The notes under the pieces are model-generated. The model worked only from the letters and a program-made list of their open reading frames with translations. It had not been told where the DNA came from and made no database searches. A program made the position numbers and the translations under genes. From Erpobdella octoculata (lineage: Eukaryota > Annelida > Clitellata > Hirudinida > Erpobdellidae), in NCBI GenBank assembly GCA_963978895.1, contig OZ022247.1:23162658-23226657 (forward strand): 64,000 bases of DNA. The letters run 5' to 3'. Each line of letters opens with the position of its first letter. Positions within the stretch are counted from its first letter, which is position 1. Positions 33,389 through 45,420 of the stretch are shown here, piece by piece.

Positions 33389-36300
33389 TTACGACAGACC
33401 GGAATTTCGCAATTCGTCGTTATTTATTTCACCACCAGCATTTTCCCGTACCTCGATGGGTAGCTCATCAGACGTCGGAAGACTTACTTTTAGGCTATCC
33501 AATACTTCCACACTTTCTATACTGTCCACGGGTAGACTTTTATGGTCTGTAGAGGAGCTTGCGGGAGCGATGACTTTATGGATTTCTTTCTCTTCTACTG
33601 GACTGGGTGAGCTGACATCTTTCTGTAATTCCTCTGACGTGGTTGTATATTGCATAACCATTTCTGTATTGTCAGCTAGCGCTGATTCAGTAATTACAGA
33701 AGTTGCCGCTGAAATCTCGGTCGGCGAATTAACAGAATCGTTGATTGTACCAATTGCATCATTCGTATTATTCACTGGCATTTCTATTTGGTCATCTTTG
33801 GTCAACGATGTATCTGCAACAGGTACACTCACAGCTCCTGCGGTCGGTGACGGACTGGCCGGCTGATCAGATTCGATGACATCTTCAAGTAATTCTGTAC
33901 AAATTATGATCTCAGATACATTTTCATCTTTTTCCATCTCTTCGTGAGAAAAGAAATTCTCAAGAATGCCTTCCGCCTTCTCACTTCCTGTCCCTGGACT
34001 TGAATAACTGAAATTAGAATGGTCACTGTGGTTGTGGTCGTCCGTCTTTGCAAGACTCGTTTCCAAACACACATCGGTTACCGCAACTTCCGATACTTTA
34101 CTTAGAGCTTCTGCTTCACATTCACAGCTAGTAGCTATTTCAGCCAAATCAGATGACGATGTTAGTAGTGGAATACTATCGGCGTAAACTTTATCGGCAT
34201 GATCGGACAATGTACAGCTGTTCTCTTCAACACTGCAGGTGGCCACAAGACATGATAAACTACCGCCATTTTCTGAATTATCATCTGGTTCGAGTGGCAC
34301 TATCGAACTTTCAGGTTCCATTTTGTCCGTTATATCAATAGAATCAGCATTACTCAGAACTGTTTCAATACTTTTGTTACAAAATGAACCACTTGATTCA
34401 GATGCTGTTGTCTCACAATCAACTTTTTCGACTTCGGGTTTGCCTTCTCCTACAGTTATGTCATTTTTTTCAGAAAAAGTCATTAAATCTTCACCCGACT
34501 TTGTTGGATATTCTGCTATCATATCTTTGCAGGTGGAAACAAGCCCAGCATCATCAACTGGGGGCTGCACATTTAGATGCAGCAAAACGGTAGGGGAAGG
34601 TGTTTCAAAAGTCTCTTTGGAGCTAGGAGAAGCATCGATCGCTGTATTGGATAATTGTATTGTAGGGGAATCGCATTTCAAAAACATACTTTCCGGTGGA
34701 GAGCATTCATCATTGCTCTTTGGTGATGGTAAATTATTTACTAGAAGATCAGCCTCCTTGAGTGACTCAGGTGCAGGTAGCACTTCCGAATGTGTTTTAC
34801 CTGACCCGTTATTACATAAGGACAAGCTTTGCGTTACAGGAACCTCAACGGAGGAGCTTGCATCGGCTTCCTTTGTCTTTTCATCATTTGGCGAGGTTTT
34901 GATCTTTTCAGACACCATGGTAACCAGAGCTTGCAAGCAATTAAGATTACTACTGGTGCAGCTGATGTCGTTGTTGTTGCTGCCGTTGCTGTTGTTTTCT
35001 GAAACGCCGTCGCCGAGATGGCTGCACGTGACGGGAGTGGAGAAAGGAAAATTCTTCAAGTTCTCCAGCTTGAAACTCTTGACCGGTAAAGATTTCCTAA
35101 AGTCGATAACGTTCGGACATTCTCCGGGCAGAGAAGAACTCATTCCAGCACTGGTCGGGAGTAATTTACATTTAGAAGAATGACTAGACTGGATCTGCTT
35201 GTCGATTGTCGACAAACTGGCAGCAAGACTGCCTGTGCAGCTGGGGGACCAGTTGACCGAGAGGCAAACGTTGAATGCATTTCTTTCGGAATTTGCAACT
35301 AGCTTTTGAGTTGTCAGTGCAGAAGAATGTAGTATAGCTGCCTTGTTGCAAGTTTCTATGGAAACTGCCTCAGTCCCATTTTCAGGCTTCTTTCTCTTTT
35401 TTGAAACAGAAAGATCTAAAGTTGTGTTGCAATCAAAAGCAGCTAAAGGAAATTGTGGTGACTTTAAAGGGGCGTGGGTAAGTGACCTTAGGGTCATAGG
35501 AACCTGTTGGGTTACTTTCCATCTGGGTTGTAAAGAGGTTGTGAAGCACTGGTATGGGGATGTTGGAACCGAGAAGTGTCTTACATTTGCCTGTTGTGGC
35601 ACATACGATGTTAAAATCCCCCTGGCAAACTGAGCACTGCTCTGAGCACTGACACAAACATGCGGCTGAACGCCAAGAGTGGTGGACTTGATCGGCCTGT
35701 TGAATATCGGAAAAAGGCTCTTCCTTCGGATCGAGTGTAAAGTGTCTTTGTTTTGTGGAGAAAGCTGAATCGGTGTCCGAGTAGTGGTGGCACAAGCTTT
35801 CCTCTCCTCCCCAACAACTTTGTGACCGAATGCCTCGATAGCAGCTGAACTCATTGCAGGTCTCAAGATCTTCGTGACAGAGGAGCTCTCAGCCGAACTA
35901 TCGCAGAACTCGTAAACTTCTGCGGCATTGGCGCTGGACGACCTCGGTCGAATTAACGAAGAAGGGTTCGTCGTTTCGATGCTGCCGTTGCAGTTTAGTT
36001 TTTCCCATGCCGTGCTCGGAGGAGTGAGGCTAACGGGACGATGCTGGTTACTGACGTTGCATAGTGGTTTCTGCTGGCAGACTTTGGGTTCTAAAAGACT
36101 TGCATTCAGGTCGGAAACGGTCGTACGACGGCTAGGAATGGCTGGTGCTGCGTGGGATGATGTTCCTGGGTTGTGTACTGATGGCAGTCTATAAAGAAAA
36201 CCATCACTACCCTTTAGGATTGGACCAAGACTAACTTCAGAAAGAGCACTGCTCGGCAATTGTAAGTCGTTTTCGGAGTACCTTAATTTTTTCAATGGCC

Positions 36301-38833
36301 CCTGTGTAGACTTTTTAGTCAGCACTTCCGGAGCAAATGCTTGATTGTGCGACCTTTTCGGATGAGTCTGTCTCGTACGACTTTTCACGAACGACCCCAC
36401 TGGCTTTGACCTGCGATAAAAATACTGGTTTAGCATGTCGAGAGCTGTCTGGGTGGAAACCGACTGCCGGTAAGCTTGGACAACCTTAGGACCAACCATT
36501 CCAACACCGTTGGCTAGCTGCAAATTGTTTAATGCAGTATTACCTAAAACAGGTAGAATGTGGTTTGTCAAAGGAATTGGATTTCCAAGAGTATTTTTTC
36601 TCTCTATTCTCTCTAAGTATCTAACAATATCATTTGGATTAAAAGTGCTCAACGTTGGCTCGGTGGAAAAAGAATGAGTGAGCAACTCTGCCGGGAAGTT
36701 TGATAATCCGAGCAATTTTCCCGACATGGAAGAGGAAAGCTGAGGAACAGATTTTCTCGAATCTGACTTCAATGTAAAAACTGAGGAAACAACTGGCTGA
36801 TGTTTATTATCGGCAATATTAGATACCTTCCCACTAAGAGTAGAACCCACCTGTGAAGACTTCATAGAGGCGAACCTTCTAACGGTCGGGTAAAAGTTGC
36901 CGCCAAATGTTCCTTGCAGCATTGTAGGGCTGGAAAATCTGACTTTGGATTTTGACAGGGTCTCAGTACAACCATAAACCCCCCTCAGGCAAGATGCGAA
37001 GTCAGGATTTTCTAGAACATGACTAGGGGTAGTTGAGCCCGAAACAAAAAAGCAAGGACTACCGACAGTAGGATCCGAAGCAATGTTTACATTTGCTGGC
37101 TTCGGAAGTGTTGACAGGAAATCATTCAAATAAGAGCTAGCTGCCAATCTGCTCTGGCTCACTGTGGGATTGGTCAAAGAGACAGCATGAGGAGCCTCAC
37201 CTCTATAAGTACTGTCCAACGGGAAGTCTGGAGTTTTAATACAACTAACGGAAGATTTTGAATCACTCAAATTAGAGCTACTGATACTTTTTTTCGAGAA
37301 GTCACTGCTGCTGAGAAGATTAACAGTGGACATCTGATGAACTGTATGTGGTGTGACGATGCTACCTGGGGGTATAGAAAAACAAGCACTAACAATACCC
37401 TTACAGGATATATTAGTTATGGCATCAAACGTAGTAATTATATTTTCAACTTTAGTGCTGGCTGCCCTGGCCACAGAGACGAGCGATTCAGTGGTCGATG
37501 CAGCTGGCACCGATACGGCAGCAACACCATCGACTGTGTCGGACAAATAAGGTGATCCTGCATGAAAAGTGGGAAGGTTGCTGCTTCTGGAAAATTTGGC
37601 AGACTTCTGAGCATTAAGCCTTGGCAATGAAGAATGTTTAGCACTGAATCTTTCTTGACGTCTGAGTAACTCGATTCTCTTTCTCAGCTCAACCAATCGA
37701 TGGAGCTCCTGTTTATATTCAATCATCAGCTTTCTGCTGGTTGGCTTATAATTGCTTGGCTCCACCCTTCTTGGTTTCTTACAAAATGGAGGAAGTGGCC
37801 TATCTGCCGGTGTTCTTCCGCTAATTTTTCTTCCTTGAGTTATTTCTATTTCTTTAGCCATTTTGATGTCACTGTCGTTAACATCGTCAACTGCCTTGCG
37901 ACGACGGCTAGGAAAAAGCGCGGCCCTGTTTTCCGATCGAAGGAAGCACGCCGTCGGCAAGCGGGTTAAAACTACTTTGCAGTCCTTCACCTCCGTATTG
38001 TTGGCCTCGGTTTGTTCAATGCTCCCGGTCAAATCATCAGCTGATGATAGCAAGTGGGGCGGCAGTTCCGTCAACGAAGACAACTCACTTGCTGAATCAC
38101 TGATTGAATCAACGATGATCGGTTTAGTTGAAGTTGTTACGGAGGCCGAAACTGAAAAAGTTGTAGGTAAGGTAACAGGAGAAGTAACGGCAGAAATTAC
38201 TGCGGATGTGCTAGCGGGTTGAATCGGTGGATTGAAAACGGTTGGGTCATTTACTTCTTGGAGAGCATTACCCACTCCAGGTGCAATAAATTCTTCATCT
38301 TCCATACTTATCTCTCCTGCATCATCATCATCATCACCGTTATTATCATCAACATCAATATCATCATGATTACCATTGTTTCTATTATCATGATTAATGT
38401 GAACATTCGTGACAGCATGAACGCATTTTTCATTGGGAGACTCGAGACAGAAAGCTGGAACGTCTTGTGGCTGAATAACTTCGGTAGGTAACTCATGGTT
38501 CGTAGGCATGTCAGTGTCATTTCCTGGTTCTTCTGCACGTACACTGGCGCCGGTCGGTTTATGAACGGTGTGGATGGGATGTGACTCATCAGAAGCCGCA
38601 CTCAAGACACCGACTGAACGAGAAGAAAGTTCCTCGGGAACCACCGTCCGGTCATTCGAAACAACTTCGGCAGTGGTCGCAACCGGTTCTGAACTTTGGG
38701 GCAATCGCTCTTCTGATCCTGAAGTTTTCGGGCTGTCCATTTTCACTGGATCGTTTGAATTCATAGTAGACTCATCTCCAACCCGAGCATTAACCATCAC
38801 GTAGGCTACGTACTCTATTGAAATGCATGTGAC
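33389..38833 (-). other. Single 5.4-kb exon encoding the low-complexity C-terminal region of the Polycomb protein
   Basis: Enters after TTTCAG at 38834 in phase 0 and stays open for 1,815 codons. Its first residues (VTCISIEYVAYV) probably supply the last strand of the RAWUL fold. There follow acidic Asp/Asn runs, a conserved-looking basic helix (about residues 370-420 of the exon), long Ser/Thr/Pro-rich stretches, and an acidic C-terminus. Several long plus-strand frames in this exon (for example 34239-35183) are antisense shadows. Confidence 0.85.
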
Positions 38834-41208
38834 CTGAAACACATATTAAATAACAAGATGATATCAAAACTTGTGCAGGTTAATAAAAAATATAAAACTG
38901 TAAGAGAAACGCTACAGACCTTATGGAGTCCGAGAACGTAACATATATCCGCAAGACTCAAGTCATCGGTCATGATCTTTTCTTGACATGAAATTATAAT
39001 CTATGATAAAAAAAAATAAAAATACCTTTAATCAATGAACAAAAAGCAGAATAGAACTGCAACCTAGAAGTATCGACTTTATCAACAAACTAATTTGAAA
39101 ACTGATGATGTTGTTAATCAACAATCATTGCCCTACTAACATTACATCCTTCAACTCCACCGTAGACTTTCTGCGACAGAAACTTCTTCAGGTGGCATAC
39201 CCTCAACATTACTGGACAAAGAAGGTAACGAGGCTGATAAAAAAAAAAAAGAATGTCATTGATTAAAACTCAATAAGAGCACAGACTCAACAAAATGGTC
39301 AACATACCATTATGGACTTTGTGGAATCATTTTCAGCATCAACCCTATAAAGAGAGAGACAGAAAAAACTCAGAAATCAAAAATGCAGATAATAAAAAAC
39401 AAATGAAAACAGATTTTGTCAAATAATATGAATTGAGAAGAGATATACACACACATAAATATATGTATAAGAATTTAAAGATGAGAAAAGTTTCAATTCT
39501 TGAATAATTCTGCCAACAACTAACTGAAGCTTCATTTCCGTCAGCTTGACGTTGATGACATCAAAACTGCAGAAAACTGAAAACTTTCCCGACTTCGCTT
39601 TCGACTCGCTTCCGTCACTGCGGATCTTGTTTTCGTTGTTGTTGTTGCCGTCGCTCTGTTTTTTCTTTTTCTTCAATTTTTTTCTTTTTTTCTCGCCTTC
39701 TTTTCCGTCTGTAAGTAAACGAAAAAGTCTTTTTATGGAAACCAGCCTGTCATGCATAACACTACAATTCCTGATTAAAGCATATGCTATCATGCAATGC
39801 TACGAAGGAAAACTAGGTGGGGGAGGCTAAAGACATTGTTATGGCATTTGAGGGCTGAACCATCCTATGAGGGCTAAAAAAAATTGTTGTCAACCATCAG
39901 TGAGCAAACTATATGGGCAAAATCTCAATATACTGCCTAATTACCTGCAGTAATTATAATACAATAATTGAATACCTGGTGAAACTATATAACTATGCCT
40001 ATATACCTGGTGAAATTAGAATACAATGCTCATATACCTTATAAAATTATAATACAATGCCAAAATACCTGAATCTCTTAACTGTTTCCGATGTTCTAAT
40101 CTTCTCTTTTGTTCATCTGCAAAAATGTAAAATAAATTAAAACTACAATAACGTGTAACTCAGAAATTGAGTTTAAATAAATTGAAAATCATTCAAACCT
40201 TCAAATAGAAATGGAACCAGTTTGTATACCACAGTCTGCAGTAATTTGTCACTCCTGATTTGAATAATAACAATAATAATATTTGAAAATTTATTCAACT
40301 TTTTAAAATGATTATTAATTATTTATTTAAGAAAATCCTCCACAATCCCTGCCAAAAACTGGACAGCAAAACTCAAAAAATGATCCTACCAAAAACATAT
40401 TTAGAGGTACAAGTTGTAAACCACAAAACTCTGTCTCTGTGGCGCCTAAAAAAATTCTATAAATAAAGATGTCTGATGACAATATGGCTAACATACTCAA
40501 TCACAATTAATGGCTCAATCACTAGATTACAACCACTTGAAAAGGAAGCAGTTTATTAAACAGAGAAAGTGAAGCCTGTTAAAAAGTTGTATTATCAAAG
40601 TACATACGATTTTAAGTTACAGCTAATGCAAATATTCAATAAGCACCGTTAAAAAATATAATCATCAATACAAATGCTAAAAAAAACACTTCTGTCAAAC
40701 ATACAAACTGAACCTCAAATCATTGGTCGTCACAGGGGCAAGGTCGTTAGGCAGTTGAAGGTCGACACAGGTCGGACAGTGCTTCGTCTGCTCTTCATTC
40801 TGGTCTGTGTTGCTGTCGACATCCTTGGAAAGGTGCTTGAATATACAGCTGTGACAGACTGTTGAACATATAAGAAATTGAATTTTAAAACTTGCTGAAC
40901 TTTAGAAAGTAAGTTCAATTCTCATTTTTTCCAATTGAATTATCTAAAAATATAAACTATAGGAGGAAAAAACCATGAAAAAGAATGGATGCTTAAGAAA
41001 AAAGTGCACTTTTAAATTAAAGCGGAGAACAATAACATAAAATTCAGTAGTCAAAGAAAAAAATATTTAAAATTTATAACTAGAATTTTAAAAAATAACA
41101 CATACATGAGTGAAGACATGAAGCAATCGTAGTGGCACCTATGAGGTAACCCTTACACAGGCCGCACACGAGGTGTTCATTCAACGAGCTGACTGCCGGC
41201 CACCCCAT
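33389..41208 (-). CDS. PCGF: Polycomb-group RING finger protein with RAWUL domain and giant disordered C-terminus (Psc/Su(z)2-like)
   Basis: Subunit of Polycomb repressive complex 1 in the nucleus. Exons (minus): 41106-41208, 40714-40858, 40199-40254, 40069-40116, 39525-39708, 39308-39344, 39156-39233, 38920-39000, 33389-38833; total 6,177 nt, 2,058 aa. The RING has HLVCGLCKGYLIGATTIASC, LHSFCHSC and HCPTC, matching PCGF proteins. It is followed by DLRSDKLLQTVVYKLVPFLF and the RAWUL parts RYLLCPVMLRVCHLKKFLS and QEKIMTDDLSLADICYVL. The ATG (41206-41208) fits the short N-terminus of the family and has a GGCCATGG context; a 5' untranslated exon upstream was not found. The donor after 39156 (GGA/GTTGAA) is weak. 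The last exon encodes about 1,815 residues rich in Ser, Thr and Asn, with a basic stretch (KKPRR, then RKRIELLRRQERF). Fly Psc and Su(z)2 have comparably long disordered ends. Confidence 0.88.
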
Positions 41209-41233
41209 GGCCTTTTCCTCCCAAGATTTACTC

Positions 41234-42488
41234 CTAAAATTTTTTTAATTTGTGTCACCTGGCAAACAGATTTAAGATTTTTATTTTTTTAATCATAAAG
41301 TCTCAATTAAAGTTACATCTAAAATTGATAAAATAGAGCCCTTAAATCTAATATTTGAAAAATGTATTTATAAATGTATATTGAATATATTGAAGAACAG
41401 CTACATTTACAATAAAATGACACATGGAAAGCATAATTTGCTATAAAACTATAAAATAATAACAAACAGATCAAAGATTCAGATTCAATGTTTTAATCTT
41501 CATGTTCAGTCACTTAATAAGTATAGTGACTTGACTTATGGTATGTCATAATCGACATAATCATATATATTAATAGTTATCATCATTATTTATTTATTTA
41601 CACTTTTACACGATAGCGAAACCGTTATTAATTATTACCAAGGCAGTAGGCGCCGGTAGTCGGGGCAATAAGCGGTAAAATTGCTACTGAGCCAACAATT
41701 TTGCCAAAACAATTGATTCTTCGATCAAATGATAAAGATGTACATGTTTTCTAAAGGATTAGGGGTAGGGATAGGGTTAGGGTTATTGTTACGGTTAGGG
41801 TATAATTTTAGGTAGACGTACGGCGCGACTGCCGGCTCAGTAGCAATTTTACCGATTATTTCCACGGCTAACCGCCGGGGCAATAGCAGCGACCTAGCAA
41901 AATTGCAAAACGCAGAAGGTTTGCTACTTGTATCACTGCAGAAAAAAGATAAAATATTCACTTCAATATAGAAAATTATCAGAATAAAAATTTTCTAGAT
42001 AAAAAAATGATCCAGAATTTATGCGTTTGAGTTGCGTAATTGCGCTGCACGAAAACTTAGTCCGAAACATTCATAAACATAAACAAATCGGCCATTTTAA
42101 GATAAAAGAAGAAACGCTATCATCAAGTACCGCTTTGCACTGCATTTTGAAAATAAAGTTTTTATTGAAAAACAAAAGTTGGATATTTAGGGTTTTCAAT
42201 GTTACAATATAATTTTTATTTTTTAGACGTCTTCACTTCAACTGAACTGATTACCAAACGTGGTCAATCAAACTGCATATAAAAGCAGTGCAACCATATC
42301 CTATATCTATGAGTACAATTATAACTATCTTACTTAGCAAATAACATTAAATTAAATGTATTATCGACTTTACTGCAATATTTAAAATTTTTTATTTTTT
42401 TATTAAATTGCTGGCTTTGATGTTAGATTGGTTCTATGTCTCAATTTTTTATGATGTGTGGATATACCGCATTCTGTTGATGAGGGTT
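41234..42488. other. Upstream flank of the Polycomb gene
   Basis: The 5' untranslated exon and promoter should lie here or further right but were not recognised. At 41757-41803 there is a degenerate run of TTAGGG-type hexamers (TAGGGATAGGGTTAGGG), a short interstitial telomere-like tract. Confidence 0.4.
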
Positions 42489-42565
42489 CCACGACAAAAC
42501 GTTTACTGACAAAATGTTCAACGACAAAATGTTCCTGACACAACGTTCACGACAAAATGTTCACT
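42489..42565. repeat. Short array of GACAAAATGTTC units
   Basis: Four to five units, starting GGTTCCACGACAAAACG. It is the reverse complement of the ABCB-intron minisatellite family and ends in the same GTGGAACC motif. Confidence 0.7.
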
Positions 42566-42583
42566 ACCAAAACCACAGAATAG

Positions 42584-42761
42584 TAGCGAGAGCTTTTGGC
42601 ACCCGGAGACAAGGTATAAAAATGCGTTCCTAAAAATTCTCATCTGTGAACTTTTCCTGTCAAAATAGTTTATGACCGGGTAGGAGTCAGCTGTAGGTAC
42701 TTTTCAACAAATTTTCTAAAACATTATACCTCTTTGTCTCAAAAATAGCTGATGACCGGGC
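42584..42761 (+). repeat. Direct repeat B, copy 1
   Basis: About 175 bp from ACAGAATAGTAGCGAGAG to AGCTGATGACCGGG, repeated at 44508-44676 with a 14-bp gap and few substitutions. Within it TATGACCGGG and GATGACCGGG recur. Confidence 0.85.
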
Positions 42762-43649
42762 GCGAATATACAAGCAGCCTCGGAAACTTCCACTTGCATA
42801 TTAATTAGTGTGCTATATATAGAACAGCACTGGCTATGTTAATTCTGCACTAGTCGTCAATGGAAATGCCAATCACGTGCTTAGTGTATTTTTGAAATGT
42901 TTACACTGCGCTCAACTGCTCTGCACTAAATTTTTTCTCCGAAACACTTGTCATTAAAGTTAAAGTTCACTAAAACTTGGGTTTTCAAATTTTGCATACG
43001 ACTCAAAACTATGTTCGAGGGTCCCCAACAAAGAAGCCAAAGTATGGCTAAGAAATGAGTTATCTTGAACTTCTACTATTCTACTCTAATGGTTTACTGT
43101 TACTGTTTAAGCCACTAAGCTGACAGCCAAGCTACTGAAAAATCTCTGCTTAAGGGTCACTTTCAACTTTATTTTGTAGTGGTTGTCACACTGAACCACT
43201 TTAAACCATGTTATGTTAAATTTCATTCTGTAGCTACTCTATCTAAACCACTTGAAATCTTGTTATGCTATATTCTTGTTTTAAGCTAAACACATCTATA
43301 ACCTGTTTAACACAGTAATAGTTATTTAAAGTTTTACTTTGAAATGAATCGATTTAGAAATGTTCCTAATTTCAAAGAAATTCTGAAGACATAGACAATG
43401 AAGCACTGCTTTATATTTCCTTGTCATAATTTTCAAAATGAAGATAGAAACAATATAACATTTATAAAACAACTTATACCACTCTCCTAAATACTTGATA
43501 TGTAAACATGACAAATATGAGAAACTTTTAAATGACTATAAAATGTGGAAGCGTTCACGACTTAAATTAGGTGAAGCTTTCACTCAGTCTATATATAGCA
43601 CACTAATTAATATGCAAGTGGAAGTTTCCGAGGCGGCTTGTATATTCGC
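42762..43649. mobile_element. DNA transposon-like element with about 68-bp terminal inverted repeats
   Basis: The left end GCGAATATACAAGCAGCCTC (continuing through TTAATTAGTGTGCTATATATAG) is repeated inverted at about 43583-43649 with very few mismatches. The 750-bp interior has no protein-coding capacity, so this is a non-autonomous element. GACCGGG lies immediately outside both ends and may be target sequence or part of the termini. Confidence 0.75.
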
Positions 43650-45239
43650 TGACCGGGCTAACACTAAACAGTGTTTAATTTAGCCCCCTATGGCTAGGGG
43701 GGGAAATAAGGTTTCTTAAGAGGACCGTAGCCCGCCGCGGTCGAAATTTTTTTTTGGTCTTTTATATGCTAGTAGGTAATTTTTGAGATTTTTTGATAAA
43801 ATATATTCTGTTTCGAAAATATGTTTTTAAGACACTGCTTCATCAGTGACTTCAGTCTTTTCGTGGGTGGACCGCTAGACAAGTTTTAGTTATTCACTAA
43901 TAATATTCAGTTATTCACGTCTGTTTAGTAATTTGTACATTGATCAGCAAGAAAAAATATATTAAAAACTATTGTGTTTGTACAGTCTACTACTAGGCCC
44001 GGAAATAAAAACAACAAAGAGATTATGATACGGGAAGCTGCATAAGTTATTTCAGAAAATAAATTATCTCTGTAGCGCCTCTTGTGCCACACAATTTTAA
44101 CTATTGGTAGACTGGTTTGCAAGCAGAAGATTAACATGTTTAAAATTATTATGAATTATAAAATGAATTATAATTCATCATTAATTAATATATAACTTTA
44201 GTCTTCACCTGATAAATACATGATATAATAATATACTGAGTCTGATAGCTATATTTTATAGCTATATTATTTATTTTTCTGGAAATTTTTGTAGGGAGGG
44301 AAATTACAATTTTAGGGAAGGAAATTTTCCTCCCTAAAGATATGCCTAGATCAGTCACTGAACACTAAATGAGGCAGAGTTAACCAAAAAACCTTAGCTA
44401 TTTCTCTACAAACAACAGCAACAAAGTTTTCTCAATATATTCATTAAACTGAAAAAAAATAACTTTGATATAAAAACTTATTGGATTTTTTAGTCCAACA
44501 AACCCACAGAATAGTAGCGAGAGTTTTTGGCACCCGGAGACAACGTATAAAAATGCATTCCTAAACTTTTTCTGTCAAAATAGTTTATGACCGGGTAGGA
44601 GTCAGCTGTAGGTACTTTTCAACAAATTTTCTAAAACATTATACTTCTTTGTCTCAAAAATAGCTGATGACCGGGAAGTTAATCTACTTTTCTCGCCTCT
44701 TCCAAATGACGCCCGGGGACACTTGTCCTCTTTGCGCCCTCCCTGCGCCTCTGTGTTTGAAGCAAGAAAAAGTGAAACATGAACTTAAGTAAAATATTGC
44801 CGGTTTAATGTCAAGCGTTGCGTTGTAATAAATCTTGGAATAGAGAGTACAGATTGATTGAGTATGAAGTGTTTCTTATTTTAAGGAAAAGTTCAATATC
44901 AATTTGAAAAAAAAACTTATCTGAAAAAGAAAGCTTTTAGAGAAAACTTTATATTCAAGACAATTTTTCTTTTTCATTTATAAAACTTTCAAAGGTAAAT
45001 GCATCTAGCAGTTTTCAAAAGATTAGTCTCACATATCCTGACTATTAAAAACAAAACCTGCCAACATACTCTGGGTGTCAAAAAATAGTTCTGTTTAACG
45101 TGATACCAAATGGCATCGGAGCCCCATATTGCACCCGACCTTTGTCTTTGCCACGTTGTGAACATTTTAACTGCACTTTGGAAAGGTTAACAGACCGGGT
45201 TGACGTTGAAAAAATTAAACGTTATACTGCACCCTTTAT
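43650..45239. other. Gene-free stretch
   Basis: Apart from direct repeat B copy 2, only AT-rich sequence with short chance frames was seen. Confidence 0.5.
44508..44676 (+). repeat. Direct repeat B, copy 2
   Basis: Second copy of the 42584-42761 sequence. Here AGTTAATC follows the GACCGGG, instead of the inverted-repeat element. Confidence 0.85.
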
Positions 45240-45251
45240 CTTATTTTTTTC

Positions 45252-45259
45252 TATAAATA
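45252..45259 (+). promoter_or_regulatory. TATA box of the first Lys/Pro/Tyr-repeat gene
   Basis: TATAAATA, 162 bp before the ATG. The sequence around and after it (CTATAAATAAG, CCTAGAAAAAG, TTTACTTCACGATT, ATCGGTTTATAGTTTGAAGT) is conserved at 51769 upstream of the second gene, showing homologous promoters. Confidence 0.7.
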
Positions 45260-45420
45260 AGGTTGTCATCCTAGAAAAAGTCTCCAAAGTCTTGTTTAGT
45301 TTACTTCACGATTTTTTTTAAATAGTGTTGAATTGAATTGAGGCAACTTTTATCGGTTTATAGTTTGAAGTTTCTGATTAGAAATTTGTTAAAGACCTTA
45401 CTTACGACGACGGGTCAGCG

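Noticed and set aside
34239..35183. 314-codon plus-strand frame
   Set aside because: Antisense shadow of the giant Polycomb exon. It has no domain, and it overlaps a frame that continues a RAWUL domain in phase.
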